Assembly: GCF_036864975.1 (NCBI RefSeq)
Contig: NZ_CP104311.1
Coordinates: 1 to 64,000 of the forward strand
Length of the DNA: 64,000 bases
Direction: 5' to 3'
From: Methylococcus capsulatus
GTDB lineage: Bacteria > Pseudomonadota > Gammaproteobacteria > Methylococcales > Methylococcaceae
Each line of letters opens with the position of its first letter. Position 1 is the stretch's first letter. Below, piece after piece: positions 1 to 8,841 of this stretch. The notes beneath the pieces are model-generated. The model was not told the origin of the DNA. It did no database searches and saw only the letters and a list, made by a program, of their open reading frames with translations. The position numbers were made by a program, and so were the translations under genes.

Positions 1-330
1 GTAACCATAGATGGCCCAGAGCACGGCCATCAGCGAGAAGATCACGAAGACCTGCATCAGCACGGACAGCATGTTCTTGGCGCGGACCATGCCGCCGTAG
101 AACAGCGCCAGCCCCGGAATGACCATCAGGGTCACCAGCACGGTGGCGACGATCATCCAGGCCGTATCCCCCTTGTCCGGGGTGGGGGTGGGGGTGGGGG
201 CGGCGGAGGTGGCTGCCTGCTGCACCGTCTCGACGACGGTCTCGACGATCTCAGTGACACCTTCGGCCAGCGCGGTGGCACCGAAACCGAGACACGCCAA
301 ACCCGCCAGGAAAGTCAGAATTTTTTTCAT
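1..330 (-). CDS. amtB: Ammonium transporter AmtB, N-terminal part
   Basis: Partial gene running off the left edge; 110 N-terminal residues are visible. They show a cleavable signal peptide (Met-Lys-Lys, hydrophobic core, ending near Ala-Leu-Ala-Glu), a low-complexity Thr-Pro linker around residues 46-51, and then the first membrane segment with the Amt-family signature LALFYGGMVR. Amt proteins conduct ammonium or ammonia across the inner membrane. The start at 330 is supported by an AGGAG motif about 10 bases upstream. It lies 31 bases downstream of glnK on the same strand, the usual glnK-amtB pairing in which uridylylation-controlled GlnK plugs the channel. The identification is secure; the C-terminal two thirds cannot be seen. 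Confidence 0.93.
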   Translation of the reverse strand, partial: MKKILTFLAGLACLGFGATALAEGVTEIVETVVETVQQAATSAAPTPTPTPDKGDTAWMIVATVLVTLMVIPGLALFYGGMVRAKNMLSVLMQVFVIFSLMAVLWAIYGY

Positions 331-361
331 ATGAGGAGTCTCCTATCGTCCGTTATTGTTG

Positions 362-874
<513 letters not shown>

Positions 875-961
875 TCAAACGACGGCAACATTACGCACCA
901 ATTTAAAGCGCGCTGGCGCACAGCCGGCCATGATTCATCCCGAACCTCCAGGCGGATTTCC

Positions 962-1213
962 ATGATCGACAAAACCACCCTCGACGAACTTTCCAGACGC
1001 CTCGCCGACGCCGTGCCCCCAGGGCTTCTCGGTGTCCGCGAAGAGCTGGAAAAGAATTTCCAGGCGGTGCTACAGAGCGCGCTGAGTCGCCTCAATCTGG
1101 TGAGCCGGGAAGAATTCGACGTGCAGCGTGCGGTGCTGGAGCGGGCCCGCACCCGTCTGCAAGAACTCGAAGCCCGCATCTCCGAACTGGAAAAACGGCT
1201 GCCTCCCGCCTGA
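962..1213 (+). CDS. ubiK: Ubiquinone biosynthesis accessory factor UbiK (BMFP family)
   Basis: An 83-residue protein beginning MIDKTTLDELSRRLADAVPP and ending in a coiled coil rich in Glu, Arg and Leu. This is the typical size and layout of the YqiC/UbiK (BMFP) family, which trimerises through the C-terminal coil, binds lipids and assists aerobic ubiquinone synthesis with UbiJ. The frame opens earlier (869), but the first 31 codons do not resemble the family. It sits 8 bases before the comM-like gene on the same strand, an arrangement common in gammaproteobacteria next to glnK. Confidence 0.88.
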   Translation: MIDKTTLDELSRRLADAVPPGLLGVREELEKNFQAVLQSALSRLNLVSREEFDVQRAVLERARTRLQELEARISELEKRLPPA

Positions 1214-1221
1214 AGCCGGCC

Positions 1222-2739
1222 ATGGCGATCGCCATCGTCCACAGCCGCGCCTGCCAGGGCATCGAGGCACCGGAGGTGACCGTGGAGGTCCACATCGCGC
1301 CGGGGCTGCCCAACCTCACCATCGTGGGGCTGCCGGAAACCGCCGTGCGCGAGAGCAAGGACCGGGTGCGCAGCGCTCTCGTCACCACCGGCTTCGAATT
1401 TCCCGCCCAACGCATCACCGTGAATCTGGCTCCAGCCGATCTGCCCAAGGAAGGCGGCCGTTTCGACCTGCCCATCGCCCTCGGCATCCTGGCCGCTTCG
1501 AAGCAGCTCCGCACCGAGCAACTGGTAGAGCTGGAGTGTGTCGGCGAGCTGGCGCTCACCGGTGAGCTGCGGCCGGTCCCGGGAGCCTTGCCCGTCGCCC
1601 TCCAGTCACGCCGTGCGGAGCGCAGCCTGATCGTACCCTGGGACAATGCCGGCGAGGCGGCTCTGGTCCCCGGTGCCTTTGTGCTTCCTGCCCGGCATCT
1701 GCTGGACGTCTGCGCCCATCTGGACGGCAGCCGCCTCCTCGCCGCCGTCGAATCAAATACCGAAGCGATAGCTGCCCGCGAGGAGCTGCCCGATCTTTCC
1801 GAAGTCCGCGGCCAGTTCCAGGCCAAGCGCGCCTTGGAAATTGCCGCCGCCGGTCGCCACAACCTGCTGATGTTGGGCCCCCCTGGCACCGGCAAATCCA
1901 TGCTGGCCTCGCGCATGCCCGGCATCCTGCCCGACCTGACCGAGACGGAAGCATTGGAAACCGCAGCGGTCGCCTCGGTCAGCGGAATGCCCTTCGACCC
2001 GGCAGTTTGGCGCCGACCGCCGTACCGCGCTCCTCATCACACCGCCTCCGCACCAGCGCTGGTAGGCGGCGGAAGCAGCCCCAAACCCGGGGAGATTTCG
2101 CTGGCCCATAACGGCGTGCTGTTCCTGGACGAGTTGCCGGAATTCGACCGGCGGGTGCTGGAGGTCCTGCGCGAACCCCTGGAGAGCGGCGCCATCACCA
2201 TCTCCCGCGCCACCCAACGACTGGACTTCCCCGCCCGTTTCCAGCTCGTCGCCGCGATGAATCCCTGCCCCTGCGGCTACCTGGGTGATGCTTCCGGGCG
2301 CTGCCATTGCTCGGCCGAACAGGTGGCCCGCTACCGTGCACGCATCTCCGGACCTCTCCTGGACCGGATCGACATGCACCTCGAGGTGCCCCGCCAGGAC
2401 CCGGCCACGCTTCTGGACGGCGCGCCCCGGAACGAGGAGACCAGCGCTCAGGTCCGGTGCCGCGTGATTGCCGCCCGCGAGCGGGCGCTCCGCCGCAGCG
2501 GCCAGCCCAACGCCCTGCTCACGCCGCGTCAGATCGAGCGCCACTGCATCCCCGACAGCGCGGGACGCGCATTGTTGGAACAGGCCATGACACGGCTGAA
2601 TCTCTCGCACCGCGCCTACCATCGCATTTTGAAGCTGGCCCGCACCATCGCCGATCTGGACGACAGCGAGGCAATCGCGGCCAACCACATCGGGGAAGCC
2701 ATCGGCTACCGGCGTCTCGACCGCTCCACGGCCCGATGA
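1222..2739 (+). CDS. comM: YifB/ComM family magnesium-chelatase-like AAA+ ATPase
   Basis: A full-length 505-residue protein. The N-terminal Lon-protease-like fold starts MAIAIVHSRA. The AAA+ core has Walker A GPPGTGKS near residue 219, Walker B GVLFLDELPEF, a Cys cluster CPCGYLGD and a C-terminal Mg-chelatase subdomain. ComM is a hexameric helicase that promotes branch migration when transformed DNA is integrated. The stop codon overlaps the start of rep by ATGA, implying translational coupling. Function outside naturally competent bacteria is less clear; the family call is very secure. Confidence 0.93.
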   Translation: MAIAIVHSRACQGIEAPEVTVEVHIAPGLPNLTIVGLPETAVRESKDRVRSALVTTGFEFPAQRITVNLAPADLPKEGGRFDLPIALGILAASKQLRTEQLVELECVGELALTGELRPVPGALPVALQSRRAERSLIVPWDNAGEAALVPGAFVLPARHLLDVCAHLDGSRLLAAVESNTEAIAAREELPDLSEVRGQFQAKRALEIAAAGRHNLLMLGPPGTGKSMLASRMPGILPDLTETEALETAAVASVSGMPFDPAVWRRPPYRAPHHTASAPALVGGGSSPKPGEISLAHNGVLFLDELPEFDRRVLEVLREPLESGAITISRATQRLDFPARFQLVAAMNPCPCGYLGDASGRCHCSAEQVARYRARISGPLLDRIDMHLEVPRQDPATLLDGAPRNEETSAQVRCRVIAARERALRRSGQPNALLTPRQIERHCIPDSAGRALLEQAMTRLNLSHRAYHRILKLARTIADLDDSEAIAANHIGEAIGYRRLDRSTAR

Positions 2740-4739
2740 ACGGTCTCAATCCCCAGCAACACGCGGCAGTCACCACTCTGGACTGTCCGCTACTCGTGAT
2801 CGCCGGCGCCGGCAGCGGCAAAACCCGCGTCATCACCGAAAAAATCGCCTACCTGATCCGCCAGGGTATCCCGGCCCGTCACATCGTCGCCGTCACCTTC
2901 ACCAACAAGGCAGCGCGCGAAATGAAGAACCGTGTCGGCAAGCTGGCCGACGACCGGTCTCTACGCGGGCTCACGGTCTCCACCTTCCACGCCCTCGGAT
3001 TGGACATCGTCCGCCGTGAACACAAGGCGCTGGAACTCAAGGCGGCCATCTCCATCTTCGATGAACAGGACCGGCAGGCATTGCTGCGGGAACTGATCCG
3101 CCACGGCGACCACCGCTTTGATCCGGAACAAGTCGACGCCTGCGCCGCGCGCATCTCGCGGTGGAAGAACCGCTTCATCACCCCCGACCGTGCCGGCATG
3201 CTCGCTGAACCCGGCGCAGCCGAAACGGCCGAGCTGTACCGGTCCTACATGCGCCACATGAAGGCTTACAACGCGGTCGATTTCGACGACCTGATCCTGC
3301 TGCCGGTGATGCTGTTCCAGCAGAACGCCGAAGTGCTGGACAAATGGCGCAGCCAGATCCGCTATCTGCTGGTCGATGAATACCAGGATACCAACCAGAC
3401 CCAGTACGAACTAATCAAGGCGCTCACCGGAGCCGTAGGCAAATTCACCGTGGTCGGCGACGACGACCAGTCCATCTACGCCTGGCGCGGTGCCCAGCCG
3501 GAAAACCTGGCCCAGCTTCGCAATGATTTTCCCCGGCTCAAGGTCATCAAGTTGGAGCAGAACTACCGCTCCATAGGCCGCATCCTCAAGGCCGCCAACC
3601 AGCTCATCGGCAACAATCCGCACATTTTCGAAAAGAAACTGTGGAGTGCGATGGGCCACGGCGACCCGATTCGGGTGCTCAAGCACCGCGACGAAATCGC
3701 CGAAGCACGCCAGATCGCCGCCGATATCGTGCATCACAAATTCCGCCACAACACCCGCTTCGCCGACTATGCCATCCTCTACCGCGGCAACCACCAGTCG
3801 CGGCAGTTCGAGCGCGCGCTGCGGGAATTCAGCGTGCCATATCACATCAGTGGCAGCCTGTCTTTCTTCGGCTACACCGAAGTGAAGGACGTCATGGCCT
3901 ACCTGCGCCTCCTGGTCAATCCGGACGACGACGCCGCCTTCCTGCGCATCATCAACGTCCCGCGCCGCGAAATCGGCCCCACCACGCTGGAAAAACTCGG
4001 CCAGTACGCCAACCGCCGTCATATCAGCCTGTACGCCGCGTGCTTCGAACTGGGTCTGGAACAGTCGCTGCCCGCCAACGCCATCCAGCGCCTGCGCCGC
4101 TTCGGTGAGCACATCGCCGACACCGCCGACCGCGCCGCGCGCGGCGACACCTTCAAGATCATCGACGATTTTCTCGGCTCCATCGGTTACGAAAACTGGG
4201 TAAGGGAAAACAGCAACGACGCCAAAGCCGCCGACCGCAAATTCGGCAACGTGCGCGAATTGCTCGACTGGCTCCGGCACATCGCCGAGAAGGACGGCGA
4301 AAACCTCAACCTTGCCGAAACCGTGGCTAAAGCCATGCTGCTCGACGTGCTGGACCGCAACCAGGAAGACAACGCCGGCGACCGGGTCAGTCTCATGACC
4401 CTGCACGCCGCCAAGGGACTGGAATTTCCCCACGTCTACCTGGTCGGCATGGAGGAAAACCTCCTCCCCCACCAGACCAGCATCGACGACGGCAACATCG
4501 AGGAAGAGCGCCGCCTCGCCTACGTGGGCATCACCCGCGCCCGCCGCGACCTCACCTTAAGCTACTGTAGCCATCGGAAACGTTACGGCGAAATGGTCGG
4601 CTGCGAGCCCAGCCGCTTCCTCGCCGAGCTGCCGCAGGAAGATCTGGAATGGCCCGACCGCCAGCCACTCGATCCCGAAGTGAAGCGTGAACGCGGCCGC
4701 GCCTCCCTGGCGCAAATGCGGAGTTTGTTAAGCGACTGA
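2736..4739 (+). CDS. rep: ATP-dependent DNA helicase Rep
   Basis: A 667-residue superfamily 1A helicase, close to the length of E. coli Rep (673). Motifs in order: the N-terminal Q motif [11 protein letters not shown], Walker A AGAGSGKT, motif [22 protein letters not shown] (motif III), QNYRS (motif IV), [17 protein letters not shown] (motif V) and [15 protein letters not shown] (motif VI). The start is the ATG at 2736, overlapping the comM stop; an upstream extension of the frame lies inside comM and is not coding. Rep moves 3'-5' and clears proteins ahead of the replication fork. The ending EWPDRQP plus a short tail fits Rep rather than UvrD. Confidence 0.94.
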   Translation: MNGLNPQQHAAVTTLDCPLLVIAGAGSGKTRVITEKIAYLIRQGIPARHIVAVTFTNKAAREMKNRVGKLADDRSLRGLTVSTFHALGLDIVRREHKALELKAAISIFDEQDRQALLRELIRHGDHRFDPEQVDACAARISRWKNRFITPDRAGMLAEPGAAETAELYRSYMRHMKAYNAVDFDDLILLPVMLFQQNAEVLDKWRSQIRYLLVDEYQDTNQTQYELIKALTGAVGKFTVVGDDDQSIYAWRGAQPENLAQLRNDFPRLKVIKLEQNYRSIGRILKAANQLIGNNPHIFEKKLWSAMGHGDPIRVLKHRDEIAEARQIAADIVHHKFRHNTRFADYAILYRGNHQSRQFERALREFSVPYHISGSLSFFGYTEVKDVMAYLRLLVNPDDDAAFLRIINVPRREIGPTTLEKLGQYANRRHISLYAACFELGLEQSLPANAIQRLRRFGEHIADTADRAARGDTFKIIDDFLGSIGYENWVRENSNDAKAADRKFGNVRELLDWLRHIAEKDGENLNLAETVAKAMLLDVLDRNQEDNAGDRVSLMTLHAAKGLEFPHVYLVGMEENLLPHQTSIDDGNIEEERRLAYVGITRARRDLTLSYCSHRKRYGEMVGCEPSRFLAELPQEDLEWPDRQPLDPEVKRERGRASLAQMRSLLSD

Positions 4740-4765
4740 TGAATTTGTATAATAAGCCACTCAGC

Positions 4766-4842
<77 letters not shown>

Positions 4843-4898
4843 TTTGAAGCCTGAACGAATGCCCAACCACGGGACATTCGCAGCAAAAGCAGTCATCT

Positions 4899-4975
<77 letters not shown>

Positions 4976-5002
4976 ATTAAATCAAGATGTTAGAGATTGA
5001 TA

Positions 5003-5027
5003 AGGCCGGTTAACCCCGGCCTTTTTC
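5003..5027 (+). terminator. Rho-independent terminator after the tRNAs
   Basis: Inverted repeat AGGCCGG (5003-5009) and CCGGCCT (5016-5022) with a short loop, followed by a run of T. It is placed 28 bases after tRNA-Pro. Confidence 0.85.
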
Positions 5028-5051
5028 GTTCATGATCCCCACAATTGAAAA

Positions 5052-6134
5052 GCTAGGTGTCGCGTCTCGGTAGATAATATTCCCAGGTTCTGGCGCTACC
5101 TGGTGTGCCAAGAAGCGCTGGCAAGCCTCCCCGAAGACCTCAAGGCGAAACTCCAATGCTGATCCGACTGCACAAGAAGGCCACCACCACGCCGGCGATC
5201 CGGGAATACATTCGGACCTGTGGCAAGCCGATCAAGACCCTGGCCCGGGAACTCAACCTCACCGTCGCCACGGTGCGCAAGTGGCGGGAGCGAAAGGACT
5301 CCCAGGATGCCTCCCACCGCCCGCACCGGATGCAAACCACCCTCAGCCGGGCGCAGGAACTGCTGGTGGTGGAACTGCGCCGCACCCTGCTGCTGTCGCT
5401 CGATGACCTCACCGCGATCACCCGCGCCCATATCCATCCCGGGGCTTCTCGGGCCGCCCTGGGCCGGCTCCTGAAGCGGGAGGGCGTGTCCCGGCTGACC
5501 GACCTGATCCCCGTCGCAGAAGGCGAAGCCGCCCCCCAAAAGTCCTTCAAGGACTACGCCCCCGGTTATCTCCACCTCGACCTCAAGGAACTGCCGCGAA
5601 TGCCGGACGAGATCGATAAGTCTTACCTCTGCGTCGCCATCGACCGCGCCAGCCGCTGGGTCTACTTCGAGCTTCTGCCCGACAAGACCGCCCAGGGAAC
5701 TCAGGCTTTCCTGGCACGCCTGGCCGCGGCCTGTCCCTTCCGAATCGAGACGATCCTGACCGACAACGGCAAGGAATTCACCGACCGCTTCACCGCCCAA
5801 GGCGAGCGCCAACCCACCGGCCGCCACCCCTTCGACCAAGCCTGCCGCGCCCTCGGCGCCGAACACCGGCTGATCCCGCCAGGCCGACCGCAGACCAACG
5901 GCATGGTCGAACGCTTCAACGGCCGGATCGCCGAACTGCTGCGCAGCACCCGCTTCAAAAGCGCCGCCGAACTCGCCACCACTCTCGACCAGTACCTACA
6001 ACTCTACAATGGCCAGATACCGCAACGCGCCCTCGGCCACCTCTGCCCCATTCAGGTGCTCAAAAAATGGCACGAAAAAAACCCAGAACGGTTTAATCAA
6101 AACATATATGATCTTGCGGGACTTGACAGCTAGG
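5052..6134 (+). mobile_element. IS481-family insertion sequence with 6-bp target duplication
   Basis: The element spans 5058-6128 (1071 bp). The left end starts TGTCGCGTCTCGGTAGAT; the right end read on the minus strand starts TGTCAAGTCCCGCAAGAT. The ends match at 17 of the first 25 positions, a convincing imperfect terminal inverted repeat. The element is flanked by GCTAGG at 5052-5057 and again at 6129-6134, a 6-bp direct target duplication, so both boundaries are defined from the sequence. It carries one transposase gene. The clean duplication and undamaged frame suggest a recent insertion that may still be active. Confidence 0.9.
5156..6133 (+). CDS. IS481-family DDE transposase
   Basis: A 325-residue transposase. 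The N-terminal helix-turn-helix is within residues 1-60 (IKTLARELNLTVATVRKWRE). The integrase-like core follows: first Asp in YLHLDLKELPRM, second in ILTDNGKEF, and Glu in GMVERFNGRI. The start MLIRLHKKAT at 5156 is typical; a GTG at 5105 could add 17 residues. The final codons cross the right inverted repeat: the last Ser codon and the TAG stop lie at least partly in the duplicated target GCTAGG, so the terminator of the gene is borrowed from the host site. Confidence 0.9.
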   Translation: MLIRLHKKATTTPAIREYIRTCGKPIKTLARELNLTVATVRKWRERKDSQDASHRPHRMQTTLSRAQELLVVELRRTLLLSLDDLTAITRAHIHPGASRAALGRLLKREGVSRLTDLIPVAEGEAAPQKSFKDYAPGYLHLDLKELPRMPDEIDKSYLCVAIDRASRWVYFELLPDKTAQGTQAFLARLAAACPFRIETILTDNGKEFTDRFTAQGERQPTGRHPFDQACRALGAEHRLIPPGRPQTNGMVERFNGRIAELLRSTRFKSAAELATTLDQYLQLYNGQIPQRALGHLCPIQVLKKWHEKNPERFNQNIYDLAGLDS

Positions 6135-6181
6135 GCACTGTAAACTGGCCCTTCTACGATGAGCCCCAATTGTTAAGCGCC

Positions 6182-6349
6182 TCATGCAGGTCCGGCCGGA
6201 TGGCGAGGTTTGACGAAATCGAACACTTTTCGACCAAACCCCGCTTTGTGTTCCGTTTGAGGATTGGCGGTCTCGATATGCTTCCGGACGACACTTCGGC
6301 AGTGCTCCTCGGCGGCAATCTTTCTCAACTCCTCATCGCTTAGCGTCAG
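6182..6349 (-). pseudogene. Possible C-terminal gene fragment
   Basis: On the minus strand a frame open from about 6349 to the TGA at 6184-6182 encodes roughly 55 residues of balanced composition (including SDEELRKIAAEEHC and VFDFVKPRHPAGPA). It has no start codon, and a TAG lies just upstream in frame. GC content here is like the host core, unlike the AT-rich DNA to its right. It may be the end of a gene whose 5' part was lost. I do not recognise the family. Confidence 0.3.
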
Positions 6350-6554
6350 GCGCTATATATGGTGAGACGAAATTTTGAGATTTTGACGCATACTTAGGAT
6401 CATCTTTCACGCATCTGTAGAAATATTTGCCGCCAAGATTAGATTTCTTAAGCATAGCAAAAAGCCCGGCAGAATCCTTATTCGATTCGCATAAAGCCTG
6501 CCCATTGCCCAGAGGAATTAATTGATAATGATTTTTCATTAAAAGCATATAAAA
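6333..6554 (-). CDS. Small AT-rich ORF, possible frameshifted extension of its neighbour
   Basis: This minus-strand frame encodes a peptide ending KSQNFVSPYIAPDAKR. It overlaps the 3' end of the exported-protein gene in another frame. The part beyond the neighbour's stop (about 6477-6333) includes two Cys (QALCESN, FYRCVKDD) spaced like the Cys pairs of the exported protein. It could be the original C-terminus of that protein, separated by a frameshift near 6480-6530, or a small overlapping gene. Codon use is AT-rich like its neighbour. I do not recognise it. Confidence 0.35.
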   Translation of the reverse strand, partial: FYMLLMKNHYQLIPLGNGQALCESNKDSAGLFAMLKKSNLGGKYFYRCVKDDPKYASKSQNFVSPYIAPDAKR

Positions 6555-6960
6555 TACATGACAGATCTTTTCTTTCCAAAGGACCATCTTCTATTTTCTT
6601 AGCCCAGTATTGCAAACACAAACGATTGATTCCTCCAATTCCTCTAATTAGTAATTGAATTATTGCAGGAGGGGCTGCGGGTCCCCGAGGCATTTGATTG
6701 CAATCAAATCCACTTTGCCTTGAATCTTCAATAGTTACAACAGCTTGATCTGGATTGTTTCTCTCGAAAAACATTTTCAAATAGATAGGCTGCGCATGAA
6801 TAGCATCTTCTGAAAATCCGGCAGCTATACATGCCTCACGAATTACAATTCTACAGTCTGAATTTTCTCCAAGAAAAAAGTCTGCCGCACACACTCTGCC
6901 GTTATTTGCATAGATGAAGAGAATAATTGGTATGATTTTTGTGAGAGTTTTATACTTCAT
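6478..6960 (-). CDS. Hypothetical exported Cys-containing protein
   Basis: A 160-residue protein starting MKYKTLTKIIPIILFIYANN, a classical signal peptide ending near Val-Cys-Ala-Ala. The mature part has several Cys (SDCRIVIREAC, SGFDCNQM, NRLCLQYW, DLSCILYA) that could form disulfides. The start at 6960 is chosen because AGGAAAAGAG lies just upstream; a longer frame begins at 6990. It follows the small zinc-motif ORF by 10 bases and is probably co-transcribed. The DNA is strikingly AT-rich compared with flanking genes, a sign of transfer. Function unknown. Confidence 0.6.
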   Translation of the reverse strand: MKYKTLTKIIPIILFIYANNGRVCAADFFLGENSDCRIVIREACIAAGFSEDAIHAQPIYLKMFFERNNPDQAVVTIEDSRQSGFDCNQMPRGPAAPPAIIQLLIRGIGGINRLCLQYWAKKIEDGPLERKDLSCILYAFNEKSLSINSSGQWAGFMRIE

Positions 6961-6970
6961 TTCTCTTTTC

Positions 6971-7171
6971 CTAATTATATAGAGGCTCATCGGTTAATTC
7001 CCTGTCATGGCCGAAATGCAGAGAACAGTATGAGCTGGCATCAAGCTTTGGACGAACACATGCGTCGCCTTCAGACGTCTGGAATGAACACGTTTGGGGG
7101 GGCTTGGCTATGAGCCGACATCTTACAAGTAAAAATTGGAGGACAAACACCAAATATATTACGTCCATCAC
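6971..7171 (-). CDS. Small membrane-anchored protein with a Cys/His zinc-type motif
   Basis: A 66-residue ORF. The first 20 residues are hydrophobic (MMDVIYLVFVLQFLLV), followed by a short Cys/His motif of the form C-x9-C-x10-C-x3-H (QTCSF, DACVRP, SYCSLHF), which resembles tiny zinc-ribbon-like modules found in hypothetical bacterial proteins. It precedes the exported protein by 10 bases. No strong ribosome site is seen, so the N-terminus is uncertain. It could be the remnant of a longer protein. Confidence 0.45.
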   Translation of the reverse strand: MMDVIYLVFVLQFLLVRCRLIAKPPQTCSFQTSEGDACVRPKLDASSYCSLHFGHDRELTDEPLYN

Positions 7172-7199
7172 AGCCGCAGTGAATGATCCTACCGACAGT

Positions 7200-7552
7200 T
7201 CATTGTCTAGTCCGCGTAGGGTGAACCTCTCGCCTTAACCGATCCCCCTCTCGTGCGAGCAAAGTTTCCATGTCGTATTGCGCCTGCAATCTCAACCACC
7301 ATTCGGCATTACCGCCGAAGTAAAGGGCTAGCCGGTAAGCCGTATCGGTGGTAATGGCTCGTTGTCCTCGCACAATCTGACTTATCCGCAAAGCGGGCAC
7401 GCGGATGTCTTTGGCAAGCCGATACTGGGACAGCCTCAAGGGTTTCCAAAAGTCTCGGCCAGCACTTCGCCAGGGTGGACGGCTGGCGACCGCTCGCCCG
7501 TGCTGGCACTGCTCAGGTCCAGGGTATGAAGTTGATCGCGGGTAATACTCAT
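7200..7552 (-). pseudogene. higA: HigA-type antitoxin, frameshifted
   Basis: The ATG at 7552 opens a frame with the HigA N-terminus (MSITRDQLHT ... HPGEVLAETF) that stops at a TGA near 7436. The rest of HigA continues in another frame from about 7450 (KPLRLSQYRLAKDI, ISQIVRGQRAIT, LYFGGNAEWWLRLQAQYD) to 7200. One missing base, most simply a T in the TTTT run around 7450, joins the two parts. The XRE-type helix-turn-helix lies wholly in the second part, which could be made from the TTG at 7439 as a 79-residue protein. It lies just after the HigB-like toxin gene, the normal higBA order. Confidence 0.8.
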
Positions 7553-7559
7553 AGCAGCC

Positions 7560-8075
7560 TCAGTGATAGTCCACAATCTCTACGTCGTAAGCATGCTCCC
7601 CCTCCCAGCGGAAGCACACGCGCCATAGATTGTTGATTCGAATGCTCCAGCTCCCTGCCCAGTCGTCTTTCAACAGATCCAGGCGATTGCCTGGAGGAAT
7701 CCGCAACTGTTCCACCGCCGTGGACTGGTCAATTTGGATCAACTTGCTTCGGGCCGTTTCCTGAATGTCTCGCGGTAGTTTTCGGGCTACCCGCCCCCGG
7801 AAAAGCAAGGCAGTAGCCTCACAGGCGATGAGGCGGATGGCGTCATTCAGATTCGGCGGCTTCGGCGGCAACGGTTCGCGAGCGACCAGCCAAACCGCTT
7901 GCCACTCCTCCCGTTCAAACACCACCTCGCAATCCATCTCCGGACAGCTTGCCGCGACATGCGCATAACGGGATGCATTGGACCAGGCCTTTTTTCTTTC
8001 TCGTGTCAATTGAATCAAAGGACTAAGCTTACCGGCTTCGTCCGGCTGTTCCTGGCGACATCGTATTGACATCAA
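7560..8075 (-). CDS. higB: HigB-type toxin fused to a transposase C-terminal fragment
   Basis: A 171-residue chimeric ORF. Residues about 85-171 are a HigB/RelE-fold mRNA interferase: LLFRGRVARKLPRDIQ, LRIPPGNRLDLLK, WSIRINNLWRVCFRW and the family C-terminus VEIVDYH. Residues about 40-83 instead match the C-terminal part of Tn5/IS4-type transposases (VVFEREEWQAVWLV, PPKPPNLNDAIRLIA). The join near 7829 falls at IRLIA, where transposases (MIRLIA) and HigB N-termini (MIRSFA-like) are similar, suggesting recombination at microhomology. HigB normally has about 92 residues, so nearly the whole toxin remains. It is followed by frameshifted higA. Whether the toxin is active is unknown. Confidence 0.75.
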   Translation of the reverse strand: MMSIRCRQEQPDEAGKLSPLIQLTRERKKAWSNASRYAHVAASCPEMDCEVVFEREEWQAVWLVAREPLPPKPPNLNDAIRLIACEATALLFRGRVARKLPRDIQETARSKLIQIDQSTAVEQLRIPPGNRLDLLKDDWAGSWSIRINNLWRVCFRWEGEHAYDVEIVDYH

Positions 8076-8731
8076 TCTTTGTTAGAAATATTCCAAGCCG
8101 GGACCTCCTCCGGCCGCCCAGGTTTCGCCCCATTCCTCCATCGACTGGAGTCACATCATGTGTAGCACGCGATTTTTTGGAGTTCTGAGCACGGTAGCTG
8201 CGATTTCGCTCCTCGCAACTTCCCAGGTTCAGGCAACGCCCAAGGTGATCCTGATTTCGCTGGATGGGGCCGAACCTTCGCGTATCCTGCAGTACTTGAC
8301 CCTGGGGGTTCTGCCCCGAGATAAAGGCCTGGGTTTGCTGGCTAGCAAGGGCCTCATGGCGAAGCAGAACGTTACGACTTCACCTTCACTGACGGCGGTC
8401 GGCCATATCGCCATTGCCACCGGTGCCAGCGCGGCCAGGAACGATATCGTGGCCAATACGTTTCATCTGCTCGCCAGCCCGATCAATCGCAGCATTAGCG
8501 GATTCGCGGCTCCCATCGGGGGCTACTCCATCGATGGCCCCATCGAAAGCGCTGACCCCACCGCCGAGCCGATGTGGCTGGCCTTACGCGCGGCCGGGAG
8601 GAAAGTCGTCGCGGCCACTTGGCCCGGCGCCGATGGCGCCACGATAACCGCACCGGGCATTACGCCAACCGCGATATTGCAGAAGTCCGACACCCGCACG
8701 GTGGATTACACGGTTCCGTATGGTTCGTTTG

Positions 8732-8768
8732 CCGGCCCCGGCGCCACGGGTTTCGTTTTGACCGCCGG
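8732..8768 (+). repeat. 37-bp duplication, copy 1 (host gene sequence)
   Basis: Identical to 8805-8841 over exactly 37 bases; the flanking bases differ on both sides. It starts CCGGCCCCGG, ends TGACCGCCGG and has TTCGTTTT at positions 21-28 of the repeat. Confidence 0.98.
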
Positions 8769-8804
8769 AGAGCATAACGCCACATATCAGATAAATATGG
8801 AAAC
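8769..8804 (+). other. 36-bp unique insert (spacer-like)
   Basis: A 36-base AT-rich segment (starts AGAGCATAACGCC, ends ATATGGAAAC) between the two copies of the 37-bp duplication. It is not part of the phosphatase coding sequence and I found no second copy in the window. Its size and position are those of a CRISPR spacer. Confidence 0.85.
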
Positions 8805-8841
8805 CCGGCCCCGGCGCCACGGGTTTCGTTTTGACCGCCGG
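8805..8841 (+). repeat. 37-bp duplication, copy 2 (host gene sequence)
   Basis: Second exact copy, offset 73 bases from the first. The following GGATTTTTCTCC continues the original phosphatase reading frame. Confidence 0.98.

Noticed and set aside
180-205. GGGGGTGGGGGTGGGGG tract
   Set aside because: It is the Thr-Pro linker of AmtB in the other strand; a simple repeat without further evidence of regulation.
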